DNA from: Calothrix sp. C42_A2020_038
Lineage (GTDB): Bacteria; Cyanobacteriota; Cyanobacteriia; Cyanobacteriales; Nostocaceae
DNA: 64,000 bases
Assembly (NCBI GenBank): GCA_015272395.1
Contig: JACYLQ010000006.1
Span: forward strand, 62,001-126,000
Reading direction: 5' to 3'
Every line of letters starts with the position of its first letter. Position 1 is the first letter of the stretch. Under the pieces are notes generated by a model. That model saw only the letters and a list, made by a program, of their open reading frames with translations, had not been told where the DNA came from and did no database searches. This document shows, piece by piece, positions 9,561-18,701 of the stretch. The translations under genes and the position numbers were made by a program.

Positions 9561-9593
9561 AGATTCCCGACTTCCTAAAGAAGTCGGGAATCT
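9561..9593 (+). terminator. Hairpin terminator after ppx
   Basis: A 13-base perfect inverted repeat (AGATTCCCGACTT / AAGTCGGGAATCT) with a seven-base loop. A related but imperfect copy lies at 62519-62551 upstream of the NagX-like gene, so this is also a dispersed repeat. Confidence 0.65.
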
Positions 9594-9695
9594 CATATTT
9601 GATACAGTAAGTACAAATTCCTTCACAAAACGAAATATTTAGGTAAAATTAGGTAAAGCAATTATTTGCATCACAACAAAGGCTTCGCCAAACCC

Positions 9696-10745
9696 ATGCA
9701 ACTGAACGAGCGTGCATCACGTTTTCCCCTAGCTCCATTACTGTTAATTGCACCATTTTTCCTATGGGGAACAGCAATGGTGGCAATGAAAGGTGTAATC
9801 GACCATACTACGCCGATGTTTATGGCTGGGGTACGGATAATACCAGCAGGAGTGTTAATCTTGATTGCTGGCGCCTTAATGGGCAAACCTCTACCACGCT
9901 CAAAAACAGCATGGTTGTGGATTACATTGTTTGCTCTTGTTGATGGGACAATGTTTCAAGGATTTCTTGCTCAAGGACTAGTACGAACAGGCGCCGGTTT
10001 AGGTTCGGTGATGATTGACTCACAACCTCTGGCTGTAGCGTTGATGTCATTGTGGCTGTTCAAGGAACGCATCGGATTATGGGGATGGCTAGGATTGGGT
10101 TTAGGTGTTACAGGTATTAGCTTTATCGGCTTACCCCACGAGCTAATTTTAAGTTTGATTTCAAGTAACATTACTTTTTCCCCCCAGTCCCTAATCTTCA
10201 ACCCCTATTCTCTGTTTGAAAGCGGGGAATGGTTGATGTTACTTGCCGCTTTGTCAATGGCGGTGGGAACAGTTTTGATTCGATATGTAACAAAATACAC
10301 CGACCCAGTAATGGCAACTGGTTGGCATATGATACTAGGTGGCTTACCTTTGTGGGGTATTTCAGCCTTTACAGAAACACAACAGTGGTCTAATTTATCA
10401 CCATATGATTGGACTGCGCTCAGTTATGCGACGATTTTCGGAAGCGCAATCGCATACGCATTATTTTTCTATTTTGCTTCGAGCGGGAATTTGACTTCTT
10501 TGAGTTCGTTAACTTTCCTTACACCTGTATTTGCTCTTTGTTTCGGTAATTTATTGCTTGGAGAAGTTCTAAGCTCGATACAATGGACAGGTGTCGGTTT
10601 AACATTGATTAGTGTCTACCTGATTAACCAACGTGATACTTTTGGGCGGAAAACTAACTTGACTGTCAAGGAAATTGCTGTTGTACAGCAGCAAAAAACT
10701 GCGACTGTAACTGTACGTAAATCAGAATCCCAGGTAATGCGGTAA
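9696..10745 (+). CDS. EamA/DMT-family membrane transporter
   Basis: Drug/metabolite-type transporter of the inner membrane, substrate unknown. Ten hydrophobic segments arranged as two EamA repeats are visible. The first begins 'LLLIAPFFLWGTAMVAMKGV' and closes with 'GLGLGVTGISFIGLP'; the second runs from 'WLMLLAALSMAVGTVLIRYV' to 'WTGVGLTLISVYLINQ'. The frame is open from a TTG at 9666, but the ATG at 9696 gives the more normal N terminus (MQLNERASRFP), so I use it. The C-terminal 35 residues are a soluble, Lys/Gln-rich tail. There is no partner gene next to it. Confidence 0.82.
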   Translation: MQLNERASRFPLAPLLLIAPFFLWGTAMVAMKGVIDHTTPMFMAGVRIIPAGVLILIAGALMGKPLPRSKTAWLWITLFALVDGTMFQGFLAQGLVRTGAGLGSVMIDSQPLAVALMSLWLFKERIGLWGWLGLGLGVTGISFIGLPHELILSLISSNITFSPQSLIFNPYSLFESGEWLMLLAALSMAVGTVLIRYVTKYTDPVMATGWHMILGGLPLWGISAFTETQQWSNLSPYDWTALSYATIFGSAIAYALFFYFASSGNLTSLSSLTFLTPVFALCFGNLLLGEVLSSIQWTGVGLTLISVYLINQRDTFGRKTNLTVKEIAVVQQQKTATVTVRKSESQVMR

Positions 10746-10874
10746 ACAGTTTACTTCACATTTGGAAACTTGACTATTTTTTTGATTCGGGGTGCCTGCA
10801 AGATTTTTTGTCAATGTAAAAGCTGACATTTATTTCCGGAATAGAGTTATCTTTGTATCGGTAACTCAAAATAC

Positions 10875-12107
10875 ATGTACTGGCTTAAACTTGCTGATAT
10901 GAGGCTATGCCGTTCTTCAATCTTAATTAGTAGCTGTTTGATTGTTGGGTTTAACCCTGGTCGAATTTTTGCGCTGGAAACTCAAATGGCACCTGCTTTG
11001 ATAAAATTAGCTCAGACAAACCCGACTCCAAATCCTGATACTAACCAGCGAATATTAAGACCTGGTAATTCTGGAACGGAAGTCAAAGCATTGCAAACCA
11101 AGCTTAAGCAGTTAGGATTTTATACTGGCAACATAGATGGTGATTATGGTGTTAGTACGCGCATTGCTGTGTCGAGGTTTCAAGCAGCAAATAGTTTACA
11201 GGCTGATGGTATTCTTGGTTCCACAACCAGCGCCAAGCTTGATACTGTTGTTGCACAGAAAGCACAACCGACACCAACTCCAACTCCAAGCCCAACTGCA
11301 AACAATGTTCGATCGAGTCAAGAACGTGGTTTATTCTGGTGGGGGTTAGTTGGACTTGGGTTAATAGGAACTTTGGGCGCCATCGCTTATTTTATTCGAT
11401 TGTTCAGTAAGCCGAAACCAAATGTTGATGGTGATTACAATGGTGATTATAAAATTGTCAACACCGAAGCTTTGACATCAAATTTTGTCGAGTCGCCAGC
11501 TGAAAAATTAGACCCCAAAACATTACCCCAACTACCACCGCAAAAACAAGCTGTTATTCAAGATTTTGAGCCAGTAGTCGAACCAATAATCGAACAACCG
11601 ATTGAAACTTCAAACGCTTCCCACGACTCCAACAAAGCTTCAACAGAGTTAATTGCTTCGGAAACAACTCGTCTTGCTAAAGTTAATATTGTTGATGAGT
11701 TGGTCAAAGACCTTCGTAGTTCTGACCCTAATAAACGACGCAAAGCTATTTGGGATTTAGGACAACAAGGTGACTCGCGGGCAATTCAACCGCTTGTAGA
11801 TTTAATGATAGATGCTGATTCGCAACAACGTAGCTTGATATTAGCGGCTTTATCAGAAATTGGTACTCGTACTCTCAAGCCAATGAACCGGGCGTTAGCA
11901 ATGTCACTTCAAGATGAAAGTCCTGAAGTTCGGCAAAACGCAATTCGTGACCTTACGCGCGTATATGACATGATGACACAATTGAGTCAGATGTTATATC
12001 ACGCGACCCATGATCACGATGCGAATGTACAAGCGACTGCAAAGTATGCACTATCGCAAATGAATAAGATTCGGTCGGTATCGCAAGATGCTTTGCCTGA
12101 AAAATGA
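10875..12107 (+). CDS. Peptidoglycan-binding domain, membrane helix and HEAT-repeat protein
   Basis: A 410-residue protein spanning the membrane once. An N-terminal signal-like hydrophobic stretch ends near 'GRIFALE'. A PG_binding_1 domain follows ('PGNSGTEVKALQTKLKQLGF' to 'ADGILGSTTSAKLD', about residues 57-118), then a Pro/Thr linker and a transmembrane helix ('WWGLVGLGLIGTLGAIAYFI', about 155-174). The cytosolic half has an acidic linker and HEAT/PBS-type repeats: 'DLRSSDPNKRRKAIWDLGQQ', 'DADSQQRSLILAALSEIG' and 'DESPEVRQNAIRDLTRVY'. The layout suggests a link between cell wall and cytosolic partners. I know no experimental function for this domain combination. Confidence 0.75.
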   Translation: MYWLKLADMRLCRSSILISSCLIVGFNPGRIFALETQMAPALIKLAQTNPTPNPDTNQRILRPGNSGTEVKALQTKLKQLGFYTGNIDGDYGVSTRIAVSRFQAANSLQADGILGSTTSAKLDTVVAQKAQPTPTPTPSPTANNVRSSQERGLFWWGLVGLGLIGTLGAIAYFIRLFSKPKPNVDGDYNGDYKIVNTEALTSNFVESPAEKLDPKTLPQLPPQKQAVIQDFEPVVEPIIEQPIETSNASHDSNKASTELIASETTRLAKVNIVDELVKDLRSSDPNKRRKAIWDLGQQGDSRAIQPLVDLMIDADSQQRSLILAALSEIGTRTLKPMNRALAMSLQDESPEVRQNAIRDLTRVYDMMTQLSQMLYHATHDHDANVQATAKYALSQMNKIRSVSQDALPEK

Positions 12108-12200
12108 ACTACTTACTTGAATATACTAGTTTAATCTGTGCCTAACGTTGTATAAATGCTTAGATTCCCGACAAATAAGACCGTGCATCCGGAATCTTGA

Positions 12201-12662
12201 TTAAAAGCCAGACATATAATTCATATTGATTTTAATGTTGGTTTCTGGGCCAGCGACAAGGAATGCTGATTCCCTAAATTTGGGCGCCCGGTTGGTAATT
12301 TCTGGGTTTTGTGAGAATCCAAAACCCTCGCGCGGCATACCCAAGTTATCCATGTCCATACTTTGATTACTATTTTCATCGTGCATAAGCACGATAGCGT
12401 AGTTACCTGCTTTTAAGCCTTTAAATTTGATCATGAATGGAATTTCGGTGATTTGGAAGCATTTATCGTGTAGGGCAAACTTGCCTTTGTCTGGAAATCC
12501 TTTGCTGCTCCCAAAAAGGCTAATACATACTTGTCCGGCGTTACTTCTCAATCCCTCGATTTCTACATTCAGATTACCTTTAAAATTAGCCTGTGCGGTT
12601 GTAGAGAATACCAATCCCAATAATGGCGCCAACAGCAAGTGAGTTCCGAATCGTTTCGTCAT
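12201..12662 (-). CDS. DUF2141 domain protein, secreted
   Basis: A 153-residue protein with a clear signal peptide (hydrophobic stretch ending 'STTAQA' before NFKGN). The mature part matches DUF2141: 'NLNVEIEGLRSNAGQVCISL', 'FKGLKAGNYAIVLMHDENSN' and 'MDNLGMPREGFGFSQNP'. The family has an Ig-like beta-sandwich pattern and is exported to the periplasm or outside; its function is unknown. It is divergent from the GT4 gene at 12699, with only 36 bases between the starts, so the two share a promoter region. Confidence 0.85.
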   Translation of the reverse strand: MTKRFGTHLLLAPLLGLVFSTTAQANFKGNLNVEIEGLRSNAGQVCISLFGSSKGFPDKGKFALHDKCFQITEIPFMIKFKGLKAGNYAIVLMHDENSNQSMDMDNLGMPREGFGFSQNPEITNRAPKFRESAFLVAGPETNIKINMNYMSGF

Positions 12663-12698
12663 AGAATATAATTCGACCTTGACCGTCTTTCAAGTATC

Positions 12699-13793
12699 AT
12701 GCAAAATATAACACTATCATCCAATCATTTGAAGTTACTTTTCGTTTCAACTCCGGTGGGGGGACTTGGGACTGGTCTAGGTGGAGGTGTCGAATTAAGT
12801 TTATACAACATAGCTAAGTATTTTCTGGAACAAGGTCATACACTGCAAATAGTTGCTCCAGAAGGTTCACTGTGGGATAAAGCCAAGTTTAATATAGTTG
12901 AGATTCCAGGTAATTTACAAATAATCGCTCAAAGCCAAGAGCGCGATACTCCTGTGACCATGCCAGAAAACTCGCTGCTCGCGAATATGTGGGAGTATAC
13001 ACGTTCTTGTCAACACGAATATGATTTGATTGTAAATTTTGCTTACGATTGGTTGCCATTTTACCTAACGCCATTTTTTCAGACACCAATAGCTCATTTC
13101 GTAAGTATGGGTTCGCTGAGTAATGCACTCGACTTGGCGATTGCTCAAGTTTCCAAATCATATCCTGGCACGATTGGGTTTTACACTCCCTCACAAGGCG
13201 CCACTTTTACTAATTTAACCCCACCGTTATATTACTTAAGTAGCGGTATAGATTTGTCGCTGTATGAATTTTGTGCCCAACCTAAAGAACAACTAGCTTG
13301 CTTAGGAAGAATTTCACCTGAAAAGGGTTTAGAAGATGCGCTAGCAGTTGCAGCACAGACAAATATACCTTTAAAAATTATGGGTAAAATGCAAGATGAA
13401 GCATATTGGCAAAAAATTATCAACGATTATCCAAAGGCGCCTGTTGAATATCTAGGGTTTCTATCAACTGATAAAATGCAGCAAGTTGTGCGTGAGTGTA
13501 AAGCTTTATTAATGACACCAAAATGGGTAGAAGCGTTTGGTAACGTTGCGATTGAAGCGCTTGCATGTGGTGTTCCTGTAATATCTTACGCCCGTGGTGG
13601 TCCTGCGGAAATAATTCAAGACGGGAAAACAGGGTTTTTAGTCGAACCAGATAGTGTAGCTGGGTTAGTAGATGCAGTTACGCTTTTAGATAGTATTGAC
13701 CGTTATGAGTGCCGCAAACAAGCTGAGATAGAATTTTCACTCTCAGCAAACGGTGCCAGGTTTCTTCAGTGGTTTGAAGATATTTTAAGATAA
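12699..13793 (+). CDS. GT4 glycosyltransferase, tetrahydrobiopterin-glucosyltransferase-like
   Basis: A 364-residue GT-B enzyme. The N terminus 'LLFVSTPVGGLGTGLGGGVE' with 'LYNIAKYFLEQGH' resembles the cyanobacterial UDP-glucose:tetrahydrobiopterin glucosyltransferase group as I remember it. That enzyme makes pteridine glycosides. The C-domain has the retaining GT4 signature: 'CLGRISPEKGLEDAL', 'EAFGNVAIEALACGVPVISY' and 'GPAEIIQDGKTGFLV'. It lies alone, away from the glycan cluster at 22 kb, which fits a small-molecule acceptor. GT4 membership is solid; the pterin acceptor is a tentative family-level inference. Confidence 0.7.
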   Translation: MQNITLSSNHLKLLFVSTPVGGLGTGLGGGVELSLYNIAKYFLEQGHTLQIVAPEGSLWDKAKFNIVEIPGNLQIIAQSQERDTPVTMPENSLLANMWEYTRSCQHEYDLIVNFAYDWLPFYLTPFFQTPIAHFVSMGSLSNALDLAIAQVSKSYPGTIGFYTPSQGATFTNLTPPLYYLSSGIDLSLYEFCAQPKEQLACLGRISPEKGLEDALAVAAQTNIPLKIMGKMQDEAYWQKIINDYPKAPVEYLGFLSTDKMQQVVRECKALLMTPKWVEAFGNVAIEALACGVPVISYARGGPAEIIQDGKTGFLVEPDSVAGLVDAVTLLDSIDRYECRKQAEIEFSLSANGARFLQWFEDILR

Positions 13794-13911
13794 ATGTATC
13801 TTTCAATTCACATCACTTCACATCACAAACTAGCTTTTTGAAAAAAAGATTTAGCACACGCTTTGTACTGAAGAGGCGGTGGGACATTGCCCACCTTATT
13901 GCAATCAAAAG

Positions 13912-15402
13912 TTAACTTTGTGTTCTTGCTGTGGGACTAGGTATCGTGATGTCAATTGGTGTTACTTTAGTGGCAAGTTGTGAAAGTGGAGGGTTAATAG
14001 CTGTTTGATTACCTACAACTAGTGTAACGAAATTATCGGGTTTAAGATATTTTTGCGCGACTCGTTGTACGTCTTTCTCAGTTGTTTTTTCAACTTCTTG
14101 GCGGTAAGTAAATAGGAAATCGGGTGGATATCCATAATATTCATATCTAATTAGCCGGGATAAAGTTTGTGCTGAGTCTTGAAAGTTGAAAACGAAAGAG
14201 TTGAGTGTGGAATCTTTGGCAAAAGCTAATTCATTTGCTGTTACAGGTTCAGTTTGTAAGCGTTTAACCTCAGCTTTGATCGCTTTCACAAATTGTACAG
14301 TTGCTTCAGAACGAGTTTGTCCACCAGCAATAAACATACCTGGAAAATCAAATCTGGGATTCCAGTATCCGTATACAGAATAAGCTAAACCTTGACGCGA
14401 GCGTACCTCATTAAACAGGCGCCCACCAAATCCATTTAGTACACTATTAAGTACATCCAGTTCTGGATAATCAGGACTATTGAATTGTCCACCTAAATGC
14501 CCAAGTAAAATATTACTTTGTGTTAACTGGGATTGGTTAACAAAAAACACACCACTATTATTATTAGTTTGGTCAACTTGAGGTAATTGTACCTTAATTG
14601 GTGTTGGGCTTGGTTTCCAATCACCAAATTGAGACTGAATAAGTGTCTTCATTTTTTGCGAATCGAAGTCCCCAGTAATTCCCAAAATTATATTATTAGG
14701 GTAGAAATAAGAGTTATAAAACTTCACCAAGTCGTTACGAGTAATATTAGACAGTGTTGCAAACTCTGTAGTACGCGCGTAAGGACTTGTTTTACCGTAG
14801 ACTAATTTCTTAAACTCGCGCTGGGCAATTTCGTCTGGATCATCATTACGACGAGATATCCTACCACTCTCTTGCGTCTTCGCTAATTCCAATTTATCAG
14901 ATCCAAATGTAGGAGTTCGTAGCACCTCAGCATACAACCCAAACACTGCCTCTAAATCTTCGCTCAAACTTTGGAAACGAGCAGTACCCATACTCTCAGT
15001 GATACTTGTTTCCACCGAAGCTGCACGAGCTTCTAACATTTCATTGAGTTGGTCAGGAGTGTGCTTTTTTGTACCCCCAGTTCGCATGACAGTACCAACA
15101 AGTTTAGCCAACCCAACTTGGTCAGCAGGTTCAAATCTATCACCTGTTTTAATGGCAGCAGTACCTTTTACCAAAGGTAACTCATGGTCTTCCATCAAAT
15201 AAACTACCATTCCGTTACTTAAAACATACCGTTCGTACTTAGGTAGTTTGACCTCTGGCAGAGGTGGCAATTGTAAATCAGTATAGTGCTTTGCTTCCCC
15301 AGTAGTTGCAGCCCAGGAAAAATTAAAAGTCAGAAGTAAAAAACTAAAAGTCAAAATTAACGTGTAGACAAAACTCTTCTTCAACCTCATCTTCCTTTGC
15401 AT
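13912..15402 (-). CDS. M16 family protease-like subunit without the zinc site
   Basis: A 496-residue secreted protein; the hydrophobic signal sequence ends near 'FNFSWAATTG'. It has the M16 double alpha-beta fold ('ERYVLSNGMVVYLMEDHELP', 'VGLAKLVGTVMRTGGTKK'). The HxxEH zinc motif expected after 'DQVGLA' reads KLVGT, so the catalytic ligands are missing. The C-terminal domain has the substrate-binding arginine-tyrosine segment 'RSRQGLAYSVYGYW'. It lies 40 bases downstream of the catalytic M16 gene on the same strand. The pair matches two-subunit M16B peptidases, in which one chain keeps zinc and the other binds substrate. Confidence 0.87.
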   Translation of the reverse strand: MQRKMRLKKSFVYTLILTFSFLLLTFNFSWAATTGEAKHYTDLQLPPLPEVKLPKYERYVLSNGMVVYLMEDHELPLVKGTAAIKTGDRFEPADQVGLAKLVGTVMRTGGTKKHTPDQLNEMLEARAASVETSITESMGTARFQSLSEDLEAVFGLYAEVLRTPTFGSDKLELAKTQESGRISRRNDDPDEIAQREFKKLVYGKTSPYARTTEFATLSNITRNDLVKFYNSYFYPNNIILGITGDFDSQKMKTLIQSQFGDWKPSPTPIKVQLPQVDQTNNNSGVFFVNQSQLTQSNILLGHLGGQFNSPDYPELDVLNSVLNGFGGRLFNEVRSRQGLAYSVYGYWNPRFDFPGMFIAGGQTRSEATVQFVKAIKAEVKRLQTEPVTANELAFAKDSTLNSFVFNFQDSAQTLSRLIRYEYYGYPPDFLFTYRQEVEKTTEKDVQRVAQKYLKPDNFVTLVVGNQTAINPPLSQLATKVTPIDITIPSPTARTQS

Positions 15403-15442
15403 CCTTTGCGACTATATTGAGTTCGTTTCTTCCAACAAGTAA

Positions 15443-17065
15443 TTATTTCGGTAATAACTTACCAATAGTGCGATTTTGTGTTGTGAATGTTGCTTGGGCA
15501 ACACGTTGCACATCAGAAGCGCCCACAGATTCTAAACGTTCCAGTTGCTTAAACAAATTTCGCCACGAACCAGTTTTTACTTCATATTCCAGTAGCTGCT
15601 GTGCCATACCCATATTAGAATTGAGTGCTTCGATCAACTCAGCACGAGCTTGAGTTTTGACTCGTTTTAACTCAGCTTCAGTCACAGGTTGAGTTTTCAA
15701 GCGCTCAATTTCTGCTCGTAATAAAGTTGCAACTTCATCAACCGAACGGCCAGGAGCAGTCAGTGCGTAAAATAACATTAAATTTGGATATTTATCACCT
15801 GGAAATCCGCTGAATCCTTGTGCTGTTAACGCTACTCGTTTTTGCTCAACTAAAGATTTATACAATCTTGACGTGCGTCCATCGCTCAATAATCTCGCAA
15901 TTATGTCATAAACAGCTTCATCAGGATGTGTGATTGCTGGACGATGATATCCTTCTAAATACCAAGGTTGGGAAGGTAAATTCAATGTGACTTCGCGCGA
16001 AGAGTTTTGTTTCGGTTCAGCAGCAATTTGTGATTTAGGTTTGGGTCTAGACTTGTAGCGTCCAAAGTAAATTTGTGCTAAACGTCTGACTTCTGTTGGG
16101 TTAACATCACCAACTACAGCTATTGTCAAATTGCTGGGAACATAATATGTTGCAAAGAAATTCCTAATATCAGCAGGTGTAAGATTGCGAATATCTTCGT
16201 CATAACCAATTACTGGGCGCCGATAAGGATGAACTTTAAAGGCTGCGTCAATAAATTTCTCTATCATCAAACCGATAGGCGAATTCTCGACTCGCAAGCG
16301 ACGTTCTTCTAAAATTACTTCTTTTTCCTTAAAAAATTCGCGCTCCAGTACAGGTTCTAAAAATCTTTCTGACTCTAGCGACATCCAAAGTTCTAATTTA
16401 TTTGCAGGAAAGCTATAAAAATAGCGAGTTGCTTCGGTAGAGGTGTTGGCATTTAACCCCACTCCTCCTGCTTGTTCTACTATTTGCCCTAGCTCGTTTT
16501 GCTTGACTAACTTAACTGCTTCTGACTCAATTTGCTGAAACTGGGCTTGTAATTTTGCGACTTCATCAGTTTTGTTCGCAGCTTTTGCCGCGCGAATTTG
16601 GGAGTCAAGTTGTTCCAATTTATCAAGTAGGGGTTTTTCCGCTTTATAGTCAATTGTACCGATGCGAGTTGTGCCCTTAAACGCCAAATGCTCTAAAAAG
16701 TGCGCTACTCCAGTTTTTCCAGTTGGTTCATCGACACCACCGACATCAGCATAAGTCAAAAATGAAACCACAGGCGCCTGGTGACGTTCCAAGACAATAA
16801 ACTTCATGCCGTTGTCGAGGCGAAATTCTGTAAGATTTTTGATTACTCGATCAAGGAACGGCTGAATTGAAGCAACAGGCTGTGTTTGTGTTTTTGCAAG
16901 GGCTATTTCTGGTAAAAATCCCCAGAAAAAAAATAATATCGTTATAAAAATTAACAATAACTGCCGTTGTTGCTTCAATAATTGTTTTATCCTTGCGAGT
17001 ATGACGCTCAAAGAAGTTCCCATCTTGAAACTTATACTTAGTCGAAAGTTATTGATTAGGTTCAT
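15443..17065 (-). CDS. M16 family zinc protease, catalytic subunit
   Basis: A 540-residue exported peptidase with a hydrophobic N-terminal segment (about residues 36-57). The zinc-binding motif 'HFLEH' is at residues 122-126, and the downstream glutamate region 'EKEVILEERRLRVENSP' is present, so the active site looks complete. A charged coiled-coil insertion ('LLDKLEQLDSQIRAAKAANK' onward, about 60 residues) follows the motif, as in the long bacterial M16B forms. The C-domain contains 'LSDGRTSRLYKSLVEQKRVA'. It is the first gene of a two-gene operon with the inactive partner at 13912. Substrates are probably periplasmic peptides. Confidence 0.9.
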   Translation of the reverse strand: MNLINNFRLSISFKMGTSLSVILARIKQLLKQQRQLLLIFITILFFFWGFLPEIALAKTQTQPVASIQPFLDRVIKNLTEFRLDNGMKFIVLERHQAPVVSFLTYADVGGVDEPTGKTGVAHFLEHLAFKGTTRIGTIDYKAEKPLLDKLEQLDSQIRAAKAANKTDEVAKLQAQFQQIESEAVKLVKQNELGQIVEQAGGVGLNANTSTEATRYFYSFPANKLELWMSLESERFLEPVLEREFFKEKEVILEERRLRVENSPIGLMIEKFIDAAFKVHPYRRPVIGYDEDIRNLTPADIRNFFATYYVPSNLTIAVVGDVNPTEVRRLAQIYFGRYKSRPKPKSQIAAEPKQNSSREVTLNLPSQPWYLEGYHRPAITHPDEAVYDIIARLLSDGRTSRLYKSLVEQKRVALTAQGFSGFPGDKYPNLMLFYALTAPGRSVDEVATLLRAEIERLKTQPVTEAELKRVKTQARAELIEALNSNMGMAQQLLEYEVKTGSWRNLFKQLERLESVGASDVQRVAQATFTTQNRTIGKLLPK

Positions 17066-17365
17066 AGCTGGAAATCATTTCTACACAAAACTTTTGTTGA
17101 GATATCGCAGTTGCGAAAACTTGGTTTTAGCGGCGGATTTTAAAGATCAATCAAAACAGCCCCTCTTTATTATTCCTTCGATTTTGACAAGTTATAACGA
17201 AAGCAAATCATTTCTCCTCAAAAATGCAAAACAGCCTTAGATAGTTAGGCTTACACCTTCTCCTATGCTAGAGCTTAATCTAGTATTAAGCTTTTAAGGC
17301 TTTAGCTTTTTAACGTTAGACAATAATGTTACACACCCAGTTCCGGAAATATCACGATAACTGTT
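17066..17365. other. Divergent promoter region between M16 protease and TetR genes
   Basis: About 300 bases with no supported gene. It separates two divergent genes and should contain both promoters. The stretch 17283-17309 contains AGCTTTTAAGGC and AGCTTTTTAACG, which could be regulator sites, but I see no clear palindromic TetR operator. Confidence 0.4.
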
Positions 17366-17977
17366 ATGCGCGTGTTCAACTCTCCCCCACCTTCCGAGGC
17401 ACAAACTCGTAATCGCATTTTACAAGCAGCACAACGTTTGTTTGCTGCCCAAGGGTTTGATGGTACCACAACCCGTGACTTAGCGCAGGCAGCAGGCGTG
17501 GCGGAAGGAACTTTATTTCGCCATTTTCCCAACAAAAAAGCTATTTTGGTCGAGGTTGCAACTCAAGGATGGATAGAAATCCTTACTGATTTACTAACCG
17601 AGTTAAGCGAAATGGGTAGCTATAAAGCTGTCGCGCAAGTTATGCGGCGCCGGATGTGGAACATGCACAAAAACGCCGACATGATGCGAGTTTGCTTTAT
17701 GGAAGCACAATTTCACCCAGACTTGCGCGAGAGAATTCAACATGAAGTCATTGAAAAAATGACAGATGTCGCTGAGGCGTTCTTTCAAGAAGCAATGGAC
17801 AAAGGAATCTATCGTAAGATGGATGCGAATTTAGTAGCAAAGGTGTTCCTCGGAATGTTTGCCGTTGCAGGTTTCTCAAACCAAACGATTACATCACCCA
17901 ATGCCTCACCCCAAGAAATGCAATCAATGGCAGAAGGACTTGCCGACATATTTCTGAATGGAGTTCTTGTCAAGTAG
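17366..17977 (+). CDS. TetR/AcrR family transcriptional regulator
   Basis: A 203-residue regulator. The N-terminal helix-turn-helix is typical: 'RNRILQAAQRLFAAQGFDGT', then 'TRDLAQAAGVAEGTLFRHFP' and 'NKKAILVEV' (about residues 15-65). The C-terminal ligand domain is helical, with 'MWNMHKNADMMRVCFMEAQF' and 'IYRKMDANLVAKVFLGMFAV'. Such proteins usually repress a neighbouring gene. Here the divergent neighbour is the M16 protease operon, an inferred target only. The effector is unknown. Confidence 0.88.
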   Translation: MRVFNSPPPSEAQTRNRILQAAQRLFAAQGFDGTTTRDLAQAAGVAEGTLFRHFPNKKAILVEVATQGWIEILTDLLTELSEMGSYKAVAQVMRRRMWNMHKNADMMRVCFMEAQFHPDLRERIQHEVIEKMTDVAEAFFQEAMDKGIYRKMDANLVAKVFLGMFAVAGFSNQTITSPNASPQEMQSMAEGLADIFLNGVLVK

Positions 17978-18013
17978 GAACACGGATTAGACGGATTTTA
18001 CCCAAATCGATAA

Positions 18014-18457
18014 TCAACTAGCTAAAATTTCCTTGGCCTGCTTAATCCACTCCTGTACTGTTTCCACCGCAGGGCACAAATCGCGTCGCTGCATTGTTGC
18101 TACCTGTAAGCGTAAAATCTGCTTTTGTAAACGATGTGTGGGAGTTTGTGCTAATTGCAGCACCGAACTCACTCCTGAATGCAGCAGTAATCCGCAATAC
18201 TGAGTACCAACACTCGGAACGCGCGCTAAATCTGCTAATGCAACCCATTTGTGAACATACTGATGGTGTATTTGCAATTTATTAGCCAATTCAAGTCGTC
18301 CCTGTGGTGTTTTACCTTCTTTTAACAGTTGTTTTGTACTAATGATTCCACAGCTTTGGAGTTGCAATTTTTCTTGTTCGTTTAAACCTGGTAATTCTTC
18401 AACTGACCAATCACAAGATAAGACGCGACTTATCTTTGTTTGTTTTTGCACAGACAT
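18014..18457 (-). CDS. DUF4332 protein (helix-hairpin-helix-like)
   Basis: A 147-residue protein with two helix-hairpin-helix-like units typical of DUF4332: 'LPGLNEQEKLQLQSCGIIST' and 'DLARVPSVGTQYCGLLLHSG' with 'VSSVLQLAQTP'. Such units resemble DNA-binding elements of polymerases and ligases, but no enzymatic domain is attached. It is cytosolic. It converges with the TetR gene, 36 bases between stops. Function unknown; identification rests on the repeated 'GI-TKQLL' and 'GV-SVLQLA' patterns. Confidence 0.7.
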   Translation of the reverse strand: MSVQKQTKISRVLSCDWSVEELPGLNEQEKLQLQSCGIISTKQLLKEGKTPQGRLELANKLQIHHQYVHKWVALADLARVPSVGTQYCGLLLHSGVSSVLQLAQTPTHRLQKQILRLQVATMQRRDLCPAVETVQEWIKQAKEILAS

Positions 18458-18701
18458 TATAAAAAATCAAATAAACGCTATTTTTACTATTGTGGCAATT
18501 AAATCTCAAATTGCGGTTTGATAATTTCGATGATTCGGATAAATTTGAATGATTTGATGACAAAAAATAATTTTTATATTAATTTTTATGTTCATTATGA
18601 TAAGAAAAATTTGATTTCCTATTTCTCAAAGAAGTCACGAATATACACTAGAATGCAAAGCTGATTCACTAGCTCTAAAAATAAAAATAAACTAGCAATA
18701 T

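Noticed and set aside
17001-17240. 79-codon plus frame across the M16 protease start
   Set aside because: The first part is antisense to the protease signal sequence and the rest is promoter-like DNA.
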